Shown piece by piece: positions 51,502 to 59,778 of a stretch of 64,000 nt of DNA. The stretch is from Streptomyces paludis. GTDB taxonomy: Bacteria > Actinomycetota > Actinomycetes > Streptomycetales > Streptomycetaceae. The notes beneath the pieces were generated by a model. That model searched no databases, had not been told where the DNA came from, and saw only the letters and a program-made list of their open reading frames with translations. The DNA is taken from positions 868,001 to 932,000 of the forward strand of contig NZ_CP031194.1 of the NCBI RefSeq assembly GCF_003344965.1, written 5' to 3'. Every line of letters starts with the position of its first letter. Positions within the stretch are counted from its first letter, which is position 1. The translations under genes and the position numbers were made by a program.

Positions 51502-54159
51502 TTACAGCGGGGCCATCGTGTCCACCATGCCGGGGTTCTTCCCCATCCAGGTCGCGACGGCGGCTTCCTCGTGCCCGGCGCCGGCCTTCTGGATCTCGTT
51601 CTCCAGGCTGCCGAGCTGCTCCTCGCTGAGCTTGAAGTCCTTGAACCACTCGGTCAGGCGCGGGTAGTTCGCCGGGAAGTCCTTGTGCGCGACGGTGGTG
51701 AGCCGGTCGCCGTCCCCGAACGCCTTCTGCGGGTCTTCCAGCTTGGTCAGCCCGTACTCGCTGTAGGCCCAGTGCGGGGTCCAGAGCGCGACCGCGATCG
51801 GCTCCTTCTTGGCGTACGCGCGCTTCAGCTCGGCGAGCATGGCCGGGGTGGAGGCGTCCACGATCTTGAACTCGTCGCCGAGTCCGTAGCCGGGCAGGAT
51901 GTCCTTCTTGAGGACGTCCATCATCGCGGCGCCGGGCTCGATCCCGACGATCCGGCCCTTGAACTCGTCGCCGCGGCCCTTGAGGTCGTCGAGCGACTTC
52001 ACTCCTTTGACGTACGAGGGGACGGCCACCTCACGGGTGGTCGGGCCGTACCAGGAGCCGAGCTGGGTGAGGTCGTTCTTGTACTTGTCCCAGTAGCTCT
52101 TCTGGGCGTTGGGCAGCCAGCCGTCGAACTGGACGTCGACCTGGCCGCGCGCCATGGCGGTGTACATCGGGCCGAGTTCGAACTGCTTGAGGTTGATCTT
52201 GTAGCCGCGCTCCTCCAGGACCGCCTTCCACAGATAGGTGGCGGCGATGTCCTCCTCCCAGGGGAACCAGCCGATCTCGACCGCGCGCTGCCGCTCGTCA
52301 TTGGCGCCGGTGTCCTTGGCGCCGGCCGCGGCCGTCTTGGCGGTGGCCCCGCCGTCACCCAGCGGGGTCCACTCGTCGACGGCCCCGGGGTTCTCCTTGA
52401 GCCAGGCGCGCACGGCGCTCTGCTCCTCGCCCTTCCCGGCCTCCTGGATGCCGGCTTCGAGGCTGGTGAGCTGCTTCTCGGTCATCTTGAAGTTCTTGAG
52501 CCAGTCGGCGACCCGGGGGTTGTCCTCGGAGAAGCCCTTGCGCGCCAGGTTGTGGACGCCGTCGTTCTCCGCGCCGAACGCCTTCTTCGGGTCGGCGAGC
52601 TTGGTCAGGTCGTACGTGTCGTACGCCCAGTGCGGCGACCAGAGCACGACCGCGACGGGCTCCTTCTTGGCGTACGCGCGCTTCAGCTCGGCGAGCATGC
52701 CGGTGGTGGAGCCGTCGACGATCTTGTACTCGCTGTCGAGGCCGTACGCCTTGAGGACCTTGTCCTTGAGGAGGCCCATCACACCGGCGCTGGGCTCGAT
52801 GCCGATGATGCGGCCCTTGAAGGTGGAACTCTTGCCCTTGAGGTCCGCGAGGGAGTCGATGCCCTTCACGTACGACGGGACGGCGATCTCCAGGGAGGTC
52901 TCGTCGTACCAGGACCCCATGTCCTCCAGGCTGTCCTTGTACTTGGCCCAGTAGGAGGCGTGGGTGACCGGCAGCCAGGAGTCGGTCTGGATGTCGATCT
53001 GCCCGCCGGCCTGGCCGGTGTAGAGGGCGCCGGCCTCGTACTGCTTGGCGTCGACCTCGTACCCGCGCCGCTCCAGCATTTCCTTCCAGAGGAAGGTGGA
53101 GGCGATGCCCTCGTCCCAGGGGATGTACCCCATGCTGATCTTCTGGCCCTTGCCGACGTTGCCCGCGTCGTCGGTGGTGTCCGAGGACGAGGAGCCGCCG
53201 AAGAGGCCGATGCCGCCCGCGGCGAGCGCGAGGACGAGCACCCCGGCGAGCGCGACGACGGGCTGGGGGCGGTGGTTCCAGATCTTCGCGCCGCCCGCCA
53301 GTTCCCGGGCCTTGGCCAGGGCGCGGCGGCCGACCGGGGAGACCTGGAGGCTGAGCGCGCCGGTGACGCGGTCCAGGTACACGGCCAGGATGACGACGGA
53401 GAGACCCGCCTCGAAGCCGAGGCCGATGTCGATGTTGCCCAGCGCGCGGTAGACGGCGCCGCCGAGACCGCCGCCGCCGACCATGCCGGCGATGACCACC
53501 ATGGACAGGCCCAGCATGATGACCTGGTTGATCCCGGCCATGATCGTCTGGAGGGCCAGTGGCAGCTGGACGCGGAGCAGGGTGTTGCGGGGCGTGGTGC
53601 CGAACGCCTCGGCCGCCTCGACCAGTTCGCCGTCGACCTGCCGGATGCCCAGCTCGGTCATCCGGACACCGGGCGGCAGGGCGAAGATGATCGTGGCGAT
53701 GATGCCGGGCACCACACCGACGCCGAAGAAGACGACGCCCGGGATCAGATAGACCATGGCGGGCATGGTCTGCATCAGGTCGAGGACCGGCCTGATCACG
53801 GAGCTGACGGTCTTGGAGCGCGCCGCCCAGATACCCAGTGGCAGGGCGACGGCCAGCACGATGATGGTCGCGACGAGCACCAGGGAGAGCGTCTCCATCG
53901 CCTCGCCCCACAACTCGATCGAGTCGATGAGGGCGAAGCCGACGAAGGCGAGCACACCGGCGGACAGACTCCGCAGCCACCAGGCGAGTACGGCGAGGAT
54001 GCCCGCGAGGAGCAGCGGCTGCGGGGCGGAGAGCACGGCGTTGATGCCGTCGTACATACCGGAGACGACGGATCCGGCGGCGTCGAACAGCCAGGCGAGA
54101 TGGTCCTGGAGGAAGTCGACGGCGCTGTTGACCCAGTCGCCGAGAGGGAGCCTAGGCAC
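51502..54159 (-). CDS. Glycine-betaine ABC transporter permease fused to two substrate-binding domains
   Basis: This 885-residue fusion has a ProW/OpuAB-like permease domain (about residues 1-300; ELVEAAEAFGTTPRNTLLRV is the EAA loop) and an extra membrane helix (about 308-328). It then has two OpuAC-type binding domains (about 335-595 and 620-885). Both keep the aromatic choline/betaine-binding positions: SMGYIPWDEG, DSWLP and WSPHWAY in the first; EIGWFPWEED, DGWLP and WTPHWAY in the second. A Ser/Asp-rich linker precedes the first domain and an Ala/Lys/Asp-rich linker separates the two. The domains are tethered outside the membrane, so import may be cooperative. It overlaps the ATPase gene by 8 bp. 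Confidence 0.93.
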   Translation of the reverse strand: MPRLPLGDWVNSAVDFLQDHLAWLFDAAGSVVSGMYDGINAVLSAPQPLLLAGILAVLAWWLRSLSAGVLAFVGFALIDSIELWGEAMETLSLVLVATIIVLAVALPLGIWAARSKTVSSVIRPVLDLMQTMPAMVYLIPGVVFFGVGVVPGIIATIIFALPPGVRMTELGIRQVDGELVEAAEAFGTTPRNTLLRVQLPLALQTIMAGINQVIMLGLSMVVIAGMVGGGGLGGAVYRALGNIDIGLGFEAGLSVVILAVYLDRVTGALSLQVSPVGRRALAKARELAGGAKIWNHRPQPVVALAGVLVLALAAGGIGLFGGSSSSDTTDDAGNVGKGQKISMGYIPWDEGIASTFLWKEMLERRGYEVDAKQYEAGALYTGQAGGQIDIQTDSWLPVTHASYWAKYKDSLEDMGSWYDETSLEIAVPSYVKGIDSLADLKGKSSTFKGRIIGIEPSAGVMGLLKDKVLKAYGLDSEYKIVDGSTTGMLAELKRAYAKKEPVAVVLWSPHWAYDTYDLTKLADPKKAFGAENDGVHNLARKGFSEDNPRVADWLKNFKMTEKQLTSLEAGIQEAGKGEEQSAVRAWLKENPGAVDEWTPLGDGGATAKTAAAGAKDTGANDERQRAVEIGWFPWEEDIAATYLWKAVLEERGYKINLKQFELGPMYTAMARGQVDVQFDGWLPNAQKSYWDKYKNDLTQLGSWYGPTTREVAVPSYVKGVKSLDDLKGRGDEFKGRIVGIEPGAAMMDVLKKDILPGYGLGDEFKIVDASTPAMLAELKRAYAKKEPIAVALWTPHWAYSEYGLTKLEDPQKAFGDGDRLTTVAHKDFPANYPRLTEWFKDFKLSEEQLGSLENEIQKAGAGHEEAAVATWMGKNPGMVDTMAPL

Positions 54160-55294
54160 GGGCGACCGCCTTGTCCTGCTTGCCCTGCGCGGCCGGCGTA
54201 CCGGCCGGGGCGCCGGCGTCGGCGGGTTTCATCGGCTCGCCGAGGACGGCGAGGAGCCGGGCGCGCGGGACAACGCCGAGGAGCGCGCCCTCGTCGTCGA
54301 CGACGGCGACGGCGACCCCGCTGGTGGAGCAGGGCGTGAACAGGTCGATGATCGGCGTGGACTCCGGTACGACGGCGGGCGCGGCGTCGATGACGTCCTG
54401 GGCGGTACGGAGTTCCTCGCCGCCCTCGGTACGGGTGCCGATGACGGTGTCGGGGTCGGCCATGATCGCGCCGGCGGTGAGCACCCGGGAGCGGTCGACG
54501 TCCTGGGTGAAGGAGGCGACGTAGTCGTTGGCCGGGGTGACGAGGATGTCCTCGGCGGTACCCAGCTGGACGATCTCGCCGTCGCGCATGACCGCGATCC
54601 GGTCGCCGAGGCGCATGGCCTCGTTGAGGTCGTGGGTGATGAACACGATGGTCTTCTTGAGCCGTTTCTGGAGCTGGAGCAGCTGATCCTGCATGTCGCG
54701 GCGGATCAGCGGGTCGAGCGCGCTGAAGGACTCGTCCATGAGGAGCAGGTCGGCGTCGGTGGCGAGCGCGCGGGCGAGCCCGACGCGCTGCTGCATACCG
54801 CCGGACAGCTCGTCCGGCCAGGACGACTCCCAGCCGCCCAGGCCGGTCAGCTCCAGGGCCTCGGCGGCGCGGCGGTCGCGCTCCTCGCGGGTCACTCCCT
54901 GCACTTCGAGGCCGTATCCGGCGTTCTCCAGCACGCTGCGGTGCGGGAAGAGCGCGAAGTGCTGGAAGACCATGCTGATCTTGGTGGAGCGGACATGGCG
55001 CAGATCCTGCGGGCTCAGGGCCGTGAGGTCCTGGCCGTCGAAGAGGACCTGGCCGGCGGTCGGCTCCAGCAGTCCGTTGAGCATGCGCAGCAACGTGGAC
55101 TTGCCGGACCCGGAGAGGCCCATCACCACGAAGATCTGACCGGGCTCGACCGTGAACGAGGCGTCGATCACCGCGGCGGTCGTACCGTCGGTGCGCAGCT
55201 CGTCACGGTTGGTGCCGTTCTTGAGCTTCGTCACTGCTTCGTCGGGTCGTCTGCCGAAAACCTTGTACAGGTGTTCGGCTTGCAGCCTGGACAC
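54152..55294 (-). CDS. Glycine-betaine/proline ABC transporter ATP-binding protein
   Basis: This 380-residue ProV/OpuAA-type ATPase has Walker A MGLSGSGKSTLLRMLNGL, signature LSGGMQQRVGLARALATD, Walker B LLLMDESFSALDP, H-loop VFITHDLNEAMRLG and a C-terminal CBS-like module (about 290-360) that in OpuA senses ionic strength or binds c-di-AMP. It powers betaine uptake with the downstream fusion permease. GTG 55294 has GAGG five bases upstream; upstream codons are part of the leader. First gene of the operon. Confidence 0.94.
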   Translation of the reverse strand: MSRLQAEHLYKVFGRRPDEAVTKLKNGTNRDELRTDGTTAAVIDASFTVEPGQIFVVMGLSGSGKSTLLRMLNGLLEPTAGQVLFDGQDLTALSPQDLRHVRSTKISMVFQHFALFPHRSVLENAGYGLEVQGVTREERDRRAAEALELTGLGGWESSWPDELSGGMQQRVGLARALATDADLLLMDESFSALDPLIRRDMQDQLLQLQKRLKKTIVFITHDLNEAMRLGDRIAVMRDGEIVQLGTAEDILVTPANDYVASFTQDVDRSRVLTAGAIMADPDTVIGTRTEGGEELRTAQDVIDAAPAVVPESTPIIDLFTPCSTSGVAVAVVDDEGALLGVVPRARLLAVLGEPMKPADAGAPAGTPAAQGKQDKAVARA

Positions 55295-55318
55295 ATACAC
55301 CTCACGCGTTGAACGGAT

Positions 55319-55443
55319 ACGGCCCGCAACCCCCGCGGGCGGGCCGTGGAGCGAGCGGGTTCGGCCCGCTGACCGGCGGCATGCTCGAAAACGCAACCGG
55401 GTTCGCCCCGAGGCCGCGCCTGCCCCCGCTTACGCGGACCAAA
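55319..55443 (-). promoter_or_regulatory. Candidate ydaO-type (c-di-AMP) riboswitch in the betaine operon leader
   Basis: On the operon-sense strand the leader contains GCGGGGGCAGG, then CTCGGGGCGAACCCGG, then GGGCCGAACCCGCTCGCTCC. This order resembles the conserved GGGGGA, GGGGUGAAUC and CCGAACCCGnCAGCU blocks of ydaO/yuaA riboswitches, which in bacteria switch off osmolyte importers. The match is imperfect (GAACC for GAATC). A perfect ACGGCCCGC/GCGGGCCGT hairpin at 55319-55347 lies at the downstream end and could be the expression platform. Confidence 0.45.
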
Positions 55444-55450
55444 CAATTGA

Positions 55451-55464
55451 GTGATCCGGATCAC
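55451..55464. promoter_or_regulatory. 14-bp perfect palindrome resembling a Crp site
   Basis: GTGATCCGGATCAC, flanked as A-GTGA-N6-TCACA-G, differs from the CRP consensus TGTGA-N6-TCACA by one base. It lies between the divergent betaine operon and exonuclease genes, just upstream of the candidate riboswitch. Confidence 0.4.
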
Positions 55465-55575
55465 AGGCTCGTGCGGCCGAATGGCCAGGAAGTCTCTTTC
55501 CGCCACAGCGTGGTGACCGTGCGTGATGCCGGGCGGGGTCGGCGGCTGTCAGTGGCACGGGGCATCATCGGGGGT

Positions 55576-56496
55576 GTGACGCCACGCCTGATGCTTCTCG
55601 ACAGCGCTTCCCTCTACTACCGGGCCTACTTCGGGGTCCCCGACTCCGTCAGAGCCCCGGACGGCACCCCGGTCAACGCGGTGCGCGGTCTGCTCGACTT
55701 CATCGCCCGGCTGGTCCAGGACCACCGCCCGGACGAGCTGGTCGCCTGCATGGACGCCGACTGGCGGCCGGCCTGGCGGGTGGAGCTGATCCCCTCGTAC
55801 AAGGCCCATCGCGTGGCGCTGGAGCACGCGGAGGGGCCGGACGAGGAGGAGACCCCGGACACCCTGGCGCCGCAGGTGCCGGTCATCGAGGCGGTGCTCG
55901 ACGCGCTGGGCATCGCCCGGGTCGGTGTCGCGGGATACGAGGCGGACGATGTGATCGGCACCCTCGCCGGGCGCGCGAAGGGCCCGGTCGACATCGTCAC
56001 CGGCGACCGCGACCTGTACCAGCTGGTCGACGACGCCCGGGGCGTGCGGGTGCTCTATCCGCTCAAGGGGGTCGGCACCCTCCAGATCACGGACGAGGCG
56101 GTGCTCCGCGAGAAGTACGCGGTCGACGGCCCCGGTTATGTCGATCTGGCGCTGCTCCGGGGCGACCCGAGCGACGGACTGCCGGGCGTGCCGGGCGTCG
56201 GCGAGAAGACGGCGGCCAAGCTGCTCGCCGCCCATGGTGATCTGGCCGGGATCATGGCGGCGGTGGACGATCCGCGCTCGAAGCTCACCCCGGCGCTGCG
56301 GGCGCGGCTCGACGGCGCCCGGGAGTATCTGGCGGTCGCCCCCACGGTGGTCCGGGTCGCCGCCGATGTCCCACTGCCGGAGTTCGATCCTGCCCTGCCC
56401 GCCGGGCCGCGCGATCCGGCCATGGTCGACGCGCTCGCCGCGCGCTGGGGGCTGGGGGGCGCCGTCCGGCGCTTGCTCGCCACTCTTCAGCACTGA
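55576..56496 (+). CDS. 5'-3' exonuclease (PolA N-domain-like, stand-alone)
   Basis: This 306-residue protein has the 5'-3' exonuclease fold: LMLLDSASLYYRAYFGVPDS at the start, acidic metal-site clusters in ACMDADWRPAWR, YEADDVIGTLA and VTGDRDLYQLVDD, and the helix-hairpin-helix GVPGVGEKTAAKLLAAHG. No polymerase or proofreading domain follows. It would remove RNA primers or flap structures. Translation starts at a GTG at 55576 (MTPRLMLLDS); the much longer upstream frame crosses the betaine leader and is rejected. It is divergent from the betaine operon. Confidence 0.92.
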   Translation: MTPRLMLLDSASLYYRAYFGVPDSVRAPDGTPVNAVRGLLDFIARLVQDHRPDELVACMDADWRPAWRVELIPSYKAHRVALEHAEGPDEEETPDTLAPQVPVIEAVLDALGIARVGVAGYEADDVIGTLAGRAKGPVDIVTGDRDLYQLVDDARGVRVLYPLKGVGTLQITDEAVLREKYAVDGPGYVDLALLRGDPSDGLPGVPGVGEKTAAKLLAAHGDLAGIMAAVDDPRSKLTPALRARLDGAREYLAVAPTVVRVAADVPLPEFDPALPAGPRDPAMVDALAARWGLGGAVRRLLATLQH

Positions 56497-56499
56497 GTG

Positions 56500-56518
56500 T
56501 TAACTTAGGCATACCTAA
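56500..56518. promoter_or_regulatory. Iron box (DmdR/IdeR-type operator)
   Basis: TTAACTTAGGCATACCTAA with the perfect inverted core CTTAGG-cata-CCTAAG (56504-56519) matches the DtxR-family consensus TTAGGTTAGGCTAACCTAA at most positions. It lies 58 bp ahead of the siderophore-interacting protein gene, so that gene should be repressed by iron. Confidence 0.85.
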
Positions 56519-56576
56519 GCTCACGCTCACGCCTCAGTCGTACGTCAGTGCCGTACGTCAGTCAAGGGAGACCGCC

Positions 56577-57416
56577 ATGGCGGAAAAGCCGGCCCGCACC
56601 TCACCGACCGTCCACGAGGGCCAGGTCCTGCGCACGGAGTGGATCACCCCGCACATGGTGCGTGTCGTCCTGGGCGGCGCCGGGCTGGCCGAGGTCCGGG
56701 CCGGTGAGTTCAGCGACCAGTACGTGAAGGTGCTGTTCACCCCCGAGGGCGTGACGTATCCGGAGCCGTTCGACATCGACCGGATCCGCGCCGAGTTCCC
56801 GCGCGAGCAGTGGCCCGCGAACCGTACGTACACGGTGCGCAGCTGGGACCCGGCCGCGCTGGAGCTGGCCATCGACTTCGTGGTGCACGGCGACCAGGGG
56901 CTGGCGGGCCCGTGGGCGGCGCGGGCCCGGGCGGGCGAGACCGTACGGCTCCTGGGGCCCGGCGGGGGCTACGTACCGGACCCGGCGGCGGGCTGGCATC
57001 TGCTGGTCGGTGACGAGAGCGCGCTGCCGGCCATCGCCGCCTCGCTGGAGCGGATGCCGGCCGGCGCCGTCGTACACGCCTTCGTGGAGATCCCGGGCCC
57101 CGACGAGGAGCAGAAGATCGCCGCGCCGGACGGCACGGACGTCACCTGGCTGCACCGCGGGGACCGTCCGGTGGGCGAGGCGCTGGTGGCGGCCGTCCGC
57201 GCGCTGGACTTCCCCGCCGGGGAGGTCCAGGCGTTCGTGCACGGCGAGGCCGGTTTCGTGAAGGAGCTGCGCCGCCATCTGCGCCTGGAGCGCGAGGTGC
57301 CGCGCGAGCGGCTGTCGATCTCGGGCTACTGGCGGCTCGGCCAGGACGACGAGTCGTGGCGCGCCGTCAAGCGCGAGTGGAACGAGCAGGTCGAGCGCGA
57401 GCAGGAAGCCGGCTGA
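56577..57416 (+). CDS. Siderophore-interacting protein (FAD-binding ferric-siderophore reductase)
   Basis: This 279-residue protein is of the SIP/ViuB family: N-terminal FAD-binding barrel with RTYTVRSWDPAALELAIDFV (the RxYT flavin motif) and DQGLAGPWAARARAGE, then a C-terminal NAD(P)H-like domain with LLVGDESALPAIAASLERMP and VQAFVHGEAGFVKELRRHLR, ending SGYWRLGQDDESW. It reduces imported ferric siderophores in the cytoplasm to free iron. An iron box sits 58 bp upstream, consistent with DmdR control. ggagaccgcc precedes the ATG. Confidence 0.95.
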   Translation: MAEKPARTSPTVHEGQVLRTEWITPHMVRVVLGGAGLAEVRAGEFSDQYVKVLFTPEGVTYPEPFDIDRIRAEFPREQWPANRTYTVRSWDPAALELAIDFVVHGDQGLAGPWAARARAGETVRLLGPGGGYVPDPAAGWHLLVGDESALPAIAASLERMPAGAVVHAFVEIPGPDEEQKIAAPDGTDVTWLHRGDRPVGEALVAAVRALDFPAGEVQAFVHGEAGFVKELRRHLRLEREVPRERLSISGYWRLGQDDESWRAVKREWNEQVEREQEAG

Positions 57417-57427
57417 CCCGCCCGGCT

Positions 57428-57472
57428 CGCTGACCGCCGCCCCGCTGACCGGCCGCCCGCTGACCGGCCACC
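57428..57472. repeat. Three tandem 15-bp units
   Basis: CGCTGACCGCCGCCC, CGCTGACCGGCCGCC and CGCTGACCGGCCACC follow one another at 57428-57472, between the siderophore gene and the sigK promoter. No function is evident. Confidence 0.75.
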
Positions 57473-57511
57473 CCGTCGGCCGGGGCGCGCGGGCTTCCCG
57501 CGACCGCGGTG

Positions 57512-57540
57512 ACCAATCCTCCGGGCCGTCCGCTCCGAAT
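57512..57540 (+). promoter_or_regulatory. SigK-type promoter of sigK
   Basis: ACCAATCC (57512-57519), 15-nt spacer, CCGAAT (57535-57540), 37 bp ahead of the sigK GTG. The same two blocks with the same spacing occur at 63238-63210 (minus) and 63302-63330 (plus). Mycobacterial SigK is reported to use CCATCC/CCGAAT-like elements, so this looks autoregulatory. Confidence 0.8.
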
Positions 57541-57577
57541 CCCCGGTAACGCATGTTCGCACCGTGGAGGAAGCCGC

Positions 57578-58162
57578 GTGAAAGAAGCCGTACAGATCGG
57601 CGGCCCCGCTTCGGCGGGACCCGACCTACAGGAATTGCTGGTCCATGTGGCCAGGGGCGATCAGGACGCCTTCTCCCGCGTGTACGACCAGGTCTGCGGC
57701 CCCGTCCTCGGCCTGGTCCGTTCCGTGCTGCGCGACCCGGCCCAGTCGGAGGAGGTCGCGCAGGAGGTGCTGCTGGAGGTCTGGCGCACCGCGACCCGCT
57801 TCCAGCCCAGCCGGGGCAGCGCCATGACCTGGGTGCTGACCCTCGCGCACCGGCGGGCGGTGGACCGGGTCCGCTCGGCCCAGGCGGCCAGCGACCGGGA
57901 GCACCGGGCCGCGCTGCTGGACCGTACCCCCGCCTACGACGAGGTCACCGAACAGGTCGAGGCCAGTCTCGAACGCGAGCAGGTGCGCCGCTGTCTGCGC
58001 ACCCTCACCGAACTCCAGCGCCAGTCCGTGAATCTGGCGTACTACCAGGGCCTCGCCTACCGGGAAGTGGCCGAGCTGCTGTCCGTCCCGCTGGGCACGG
58101 TCAAAACACGCCTGCGCGACGGACTGATCCGGCTGCGCGACTGCTTGGGGGTGACCGCATGA
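57578..58162 (+). CDS. sigK: ECF RNA polymerase sigma factor SigK
   Basis: This 194-residue ECF (group 19) sigma factor has region 2 (RGDQDAFSRVYDQVCGPVLG, AQEVLLEVWRTATRFQP, SAMTWVLTLAHRRAVDRVRS) and region 4 (LTELQRQSVNLAYYQGLAYR, LSVPLGTVKTRLRDG). Cysteines at residues 139 and 189 fall six positions beyond the numbering of the redox-sensitive pair C133/C183 of M. tuberculosis SigK, so a sensing disulfide is likely conserved. GTG with ggagg upstream. Its start is overlapped downstream by rskA (ATGA). It directs the promoters described for this window. The partner anti-sigma factor is RskA. Confidence 0.93.
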   Translation: MKEAVQIGGPASAGPDLQELLVHVARGDQDAFSRVYDQVCGPVLGLVRSVLRDPAQSEEVAQEVLLEVWRTATRFQPSRGSAMTWVLTLAHRRAVDRVRSAQAASDREHRAALLDRTPAYDEVTEQVEASLEREQVRRCLRTLTELQRQSVNLAYYQGLAYREVAELLSVPLGTVKTRLRDGLIRLRDCLGVTA

Positions 58163-58914
58163 CCACCGCCGATCTGCACACGCTGACCGGTGCCTACGCG
58201 CTGCATGCCCTGGATCCACGGGAACGCGCCGAGTTCGAACTCCATCTGGACGTGTGCGAGGCGTGCGCGCAGGAGGTACGGGAGCTGGCCGCCACGGCCG
58301 CGCGGCTCGGCCGCGCCGTGGCCGTGACCCCGCCGCACGAGTTCAAGGAGCAGGTGCTCCGCCGGATCGCCACCGAACGGCAGGACCCGCCGAAGGTGGC
58401 AGCGCAACCGCGCACCGGCGGCGGCGCGGCGCGCGGGCGCGCGCTCTCCCGCTTCGCGCTCGCCGCCTGCCTGGCCGGCGCCGTCGGCTTCGGCGGCATC
58501 GCGGTGTGGCAGCACCAGGAGGCACGGGACGCGCGCGCACACGTCCGGGCGGAGCAGCAGCGGTCCGCCGAGCTGGCGAAGGTGCTGGCCGCCCCGGACG
58601 CCAAGGTCGTCGCCGGAAAGCTGGCGGACGGCGCGACCGGCACGGTCGTGGTCTCCCGGAGCCGGGACAAGGCCGCGTTCATCGCGACCGGCATGCCGAA
58701 GCCACCCAGTGGCAAGGTGTACGAACTCTGGTACAACGATGGCGGCACGATGCGCGCCGCCGGGCTGCTGGATCCGGACTCGGGTTCGGCCTCCATACTG
58801 ATGGACGGCTCGCTCAAGAACGCGTCCGGCATGGGCATCACCCTGGAGCCGGCCGGCGGGTCCGAGCAGCCGACCTCCGAGCCGCTGGCCCTGATGGACT
58901 TCCCCGTAGCGTGA
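58159..58914 (+). CDS. rskA: Membrane anti-sigma factor RskA
   Basis: This 251-residue anti-sigma-K factor has a cytoplasmic N-terminal domain with an HxxxCxxC zinc-type motif (HLDVCEAC, about residues 29-36), one transmembrane helix (FALAACLAGAVGFGGIAVW, about 97-115) and an extracytoplasmic RskA domain (AAFIATGMPKPPSGKVYELW, GLLDPDSGS). It holds SigK at the membrane; in mycobacteria regulated intramembrane proteolysis (Rip1) frees it. ATG overlaps the sigK stop by 4 bp. A strong terminator follows. Confidence 0.93.
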   Translation: MTTADLHTLTGAYALHALDPRERAEFELHLDVCEACAQEVRELAATAARLGRAVAVTPPHEFKEQVLRRIATERQDPPKVAAQPRTGGGAARGRALSRFALAACLAGAVGFGGIAVWQHQEARDARAHVRAEQQRSAELAKVLAAPDAKVVAGKLADGATGTVVVSRSRDKAAFIATGMPKPPSGKVYELWYNDGGTMRAAGLLDPDSGSASILMDGSLKNASGMGITLEPAGGSEQPTSEPLALMDFPVA

Positions 58915-58917
58915 AAA

Positions 58918-58953
58918 GGGGCAAGTCCCGTCCGGAAGGACGGGACTTGCCCC
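58918..58953. terminator. Bidirectional hairpin between rskA and the DUF1295 gene
   Basis: GGGGCAAGTCCCGTCC (58918-58933), loop ggaa, GGACGGGACTTGCCCC (58938-58953): 16 perfect base pairs, preceded by AAAA. It ends both the sigK-rskA and the opposing lipid-modification transcripts. Confidence 0.92.
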
Positions 58954-58962
58954 ACTCCTTAC

Positions 58963-59778
58963 TCAGCGCGTGCGCCTCGGCGGCAGCGGGAAGAAACCGC
59001 TGGTGCGCTCGGTGTACGCGGCGAAGCCCGGCCGGTCGGCCATGTGCCGCTCCAGCAGCCGCTTCCCGCTCCCGCCGATCAGCAGGAAGCTCATCACCAG
59101 GGGCGCGACGACGGTCGCGGCGGCCACCGCCGGGTCACCGCCGTCGCAGACGATCAGGAACAGCCCCCACCAGACACAGAAGTCACCGAAGTAGTTGGGG
59201 TGGCGGGTCCAGGCCCACAGCCCCCGGTCCATGAGCCGGCCCCGGTTCGCGGGATCCGCCGTGAACCGGGCCAGCTGCCGGTCCCCGACCGCCTCGAAGA
59301 AGAGACCGACCGCCCAGAGCGCACAGCCCGCGTATGCCACCGGCCCGAGCGGGCCCGGCAGATACATCGCCGCCTGGACCGGCAGGGAGACCAGCACGAC
59401 CAGCGCGCCCTGGAGCAGATAGACCTTGCGCAGGGCGTAAAGGGCGGGGCTGCCGGGCGCCTTGGCGAGCATCGCCGCGTACCGCGCGTCCTCGCCGTGC
59501 CCGCGCCCGCGCAGCGCGATATGGCCGGCCAGCCGCAGCCCCCACACGGTGGTGAGTACGGTGACCAGCAGCCGACGCCCGTCGTCACCCGCCGCTGCGC
59601 CCGAGACCCCGTACGAGACGAGGGCGACCGCCGCGAAGGCGAGGCCCCAGGCGATGTCGACGATCCGGTGCATGCCCTTGACGAGCGCGATCGCGAACGT
59701 GGTCAGCATGACCGCGAACGCGGCAACGGCGGCGGCGCCGGCCCCTTGGCCGAACGCCGCCCAGGGAAAGCCGCTCAC
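58963..59778 (-). CDS. DUF1295 membrane protein (steroid 5-alpha-reductase C-terminal-like)
   Basis: This 271-residue protein has about seven transmembrane helices and the DUF1295/ICMT-like C-terminal motif: GDRQLARFTADPANRGRLMD, GLWAWTRHPNYFGDFCVWWG and ERHMADRPGFAAYTERTSGF. This layout binds NADPH in steroid reductases and SAM in methyltransferases; in this operon it could reduce or modify an unsaturated acyl chain. GTG 59778 overlaps the stop of the Cfa-like gene (GTGA). The mycobacterial counterpart is Rv0446c. It is last in the SigK-controlled lipid operon. Confidence 0.9.
   Translation of the reverse strand: MSGFPWAAFGQGAGAAAVAAFAVMLTTFAIALVKGMHRIVDIAWGLAFAAVALVSYGVSGAAAGDDGRRLLVTVLTTVWGLRLAGHIALRGRGHGEDARYAAMLAKAPGSPALYALRKVYLLQGALVVLVSLPVQAAMYLPGPLGPVAYAGCALWAVGLFFEAVGDRQLARFTADPANRGRLMDRGLWAWTRHPNYFGDFCVWWGLFLIVCDGGDPAVAAATVVAPLVMSFLLIGGSGKRLLERHMADRPGFAAYTERTSGFFPLPPRRTR

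Noticed and set aside
51571..54339. 922-codon open frame opposite the betaine permease fusion
   Set aside because: Antisense shadow with Glu/Val/Gly/Asp filler; no signal or domain.
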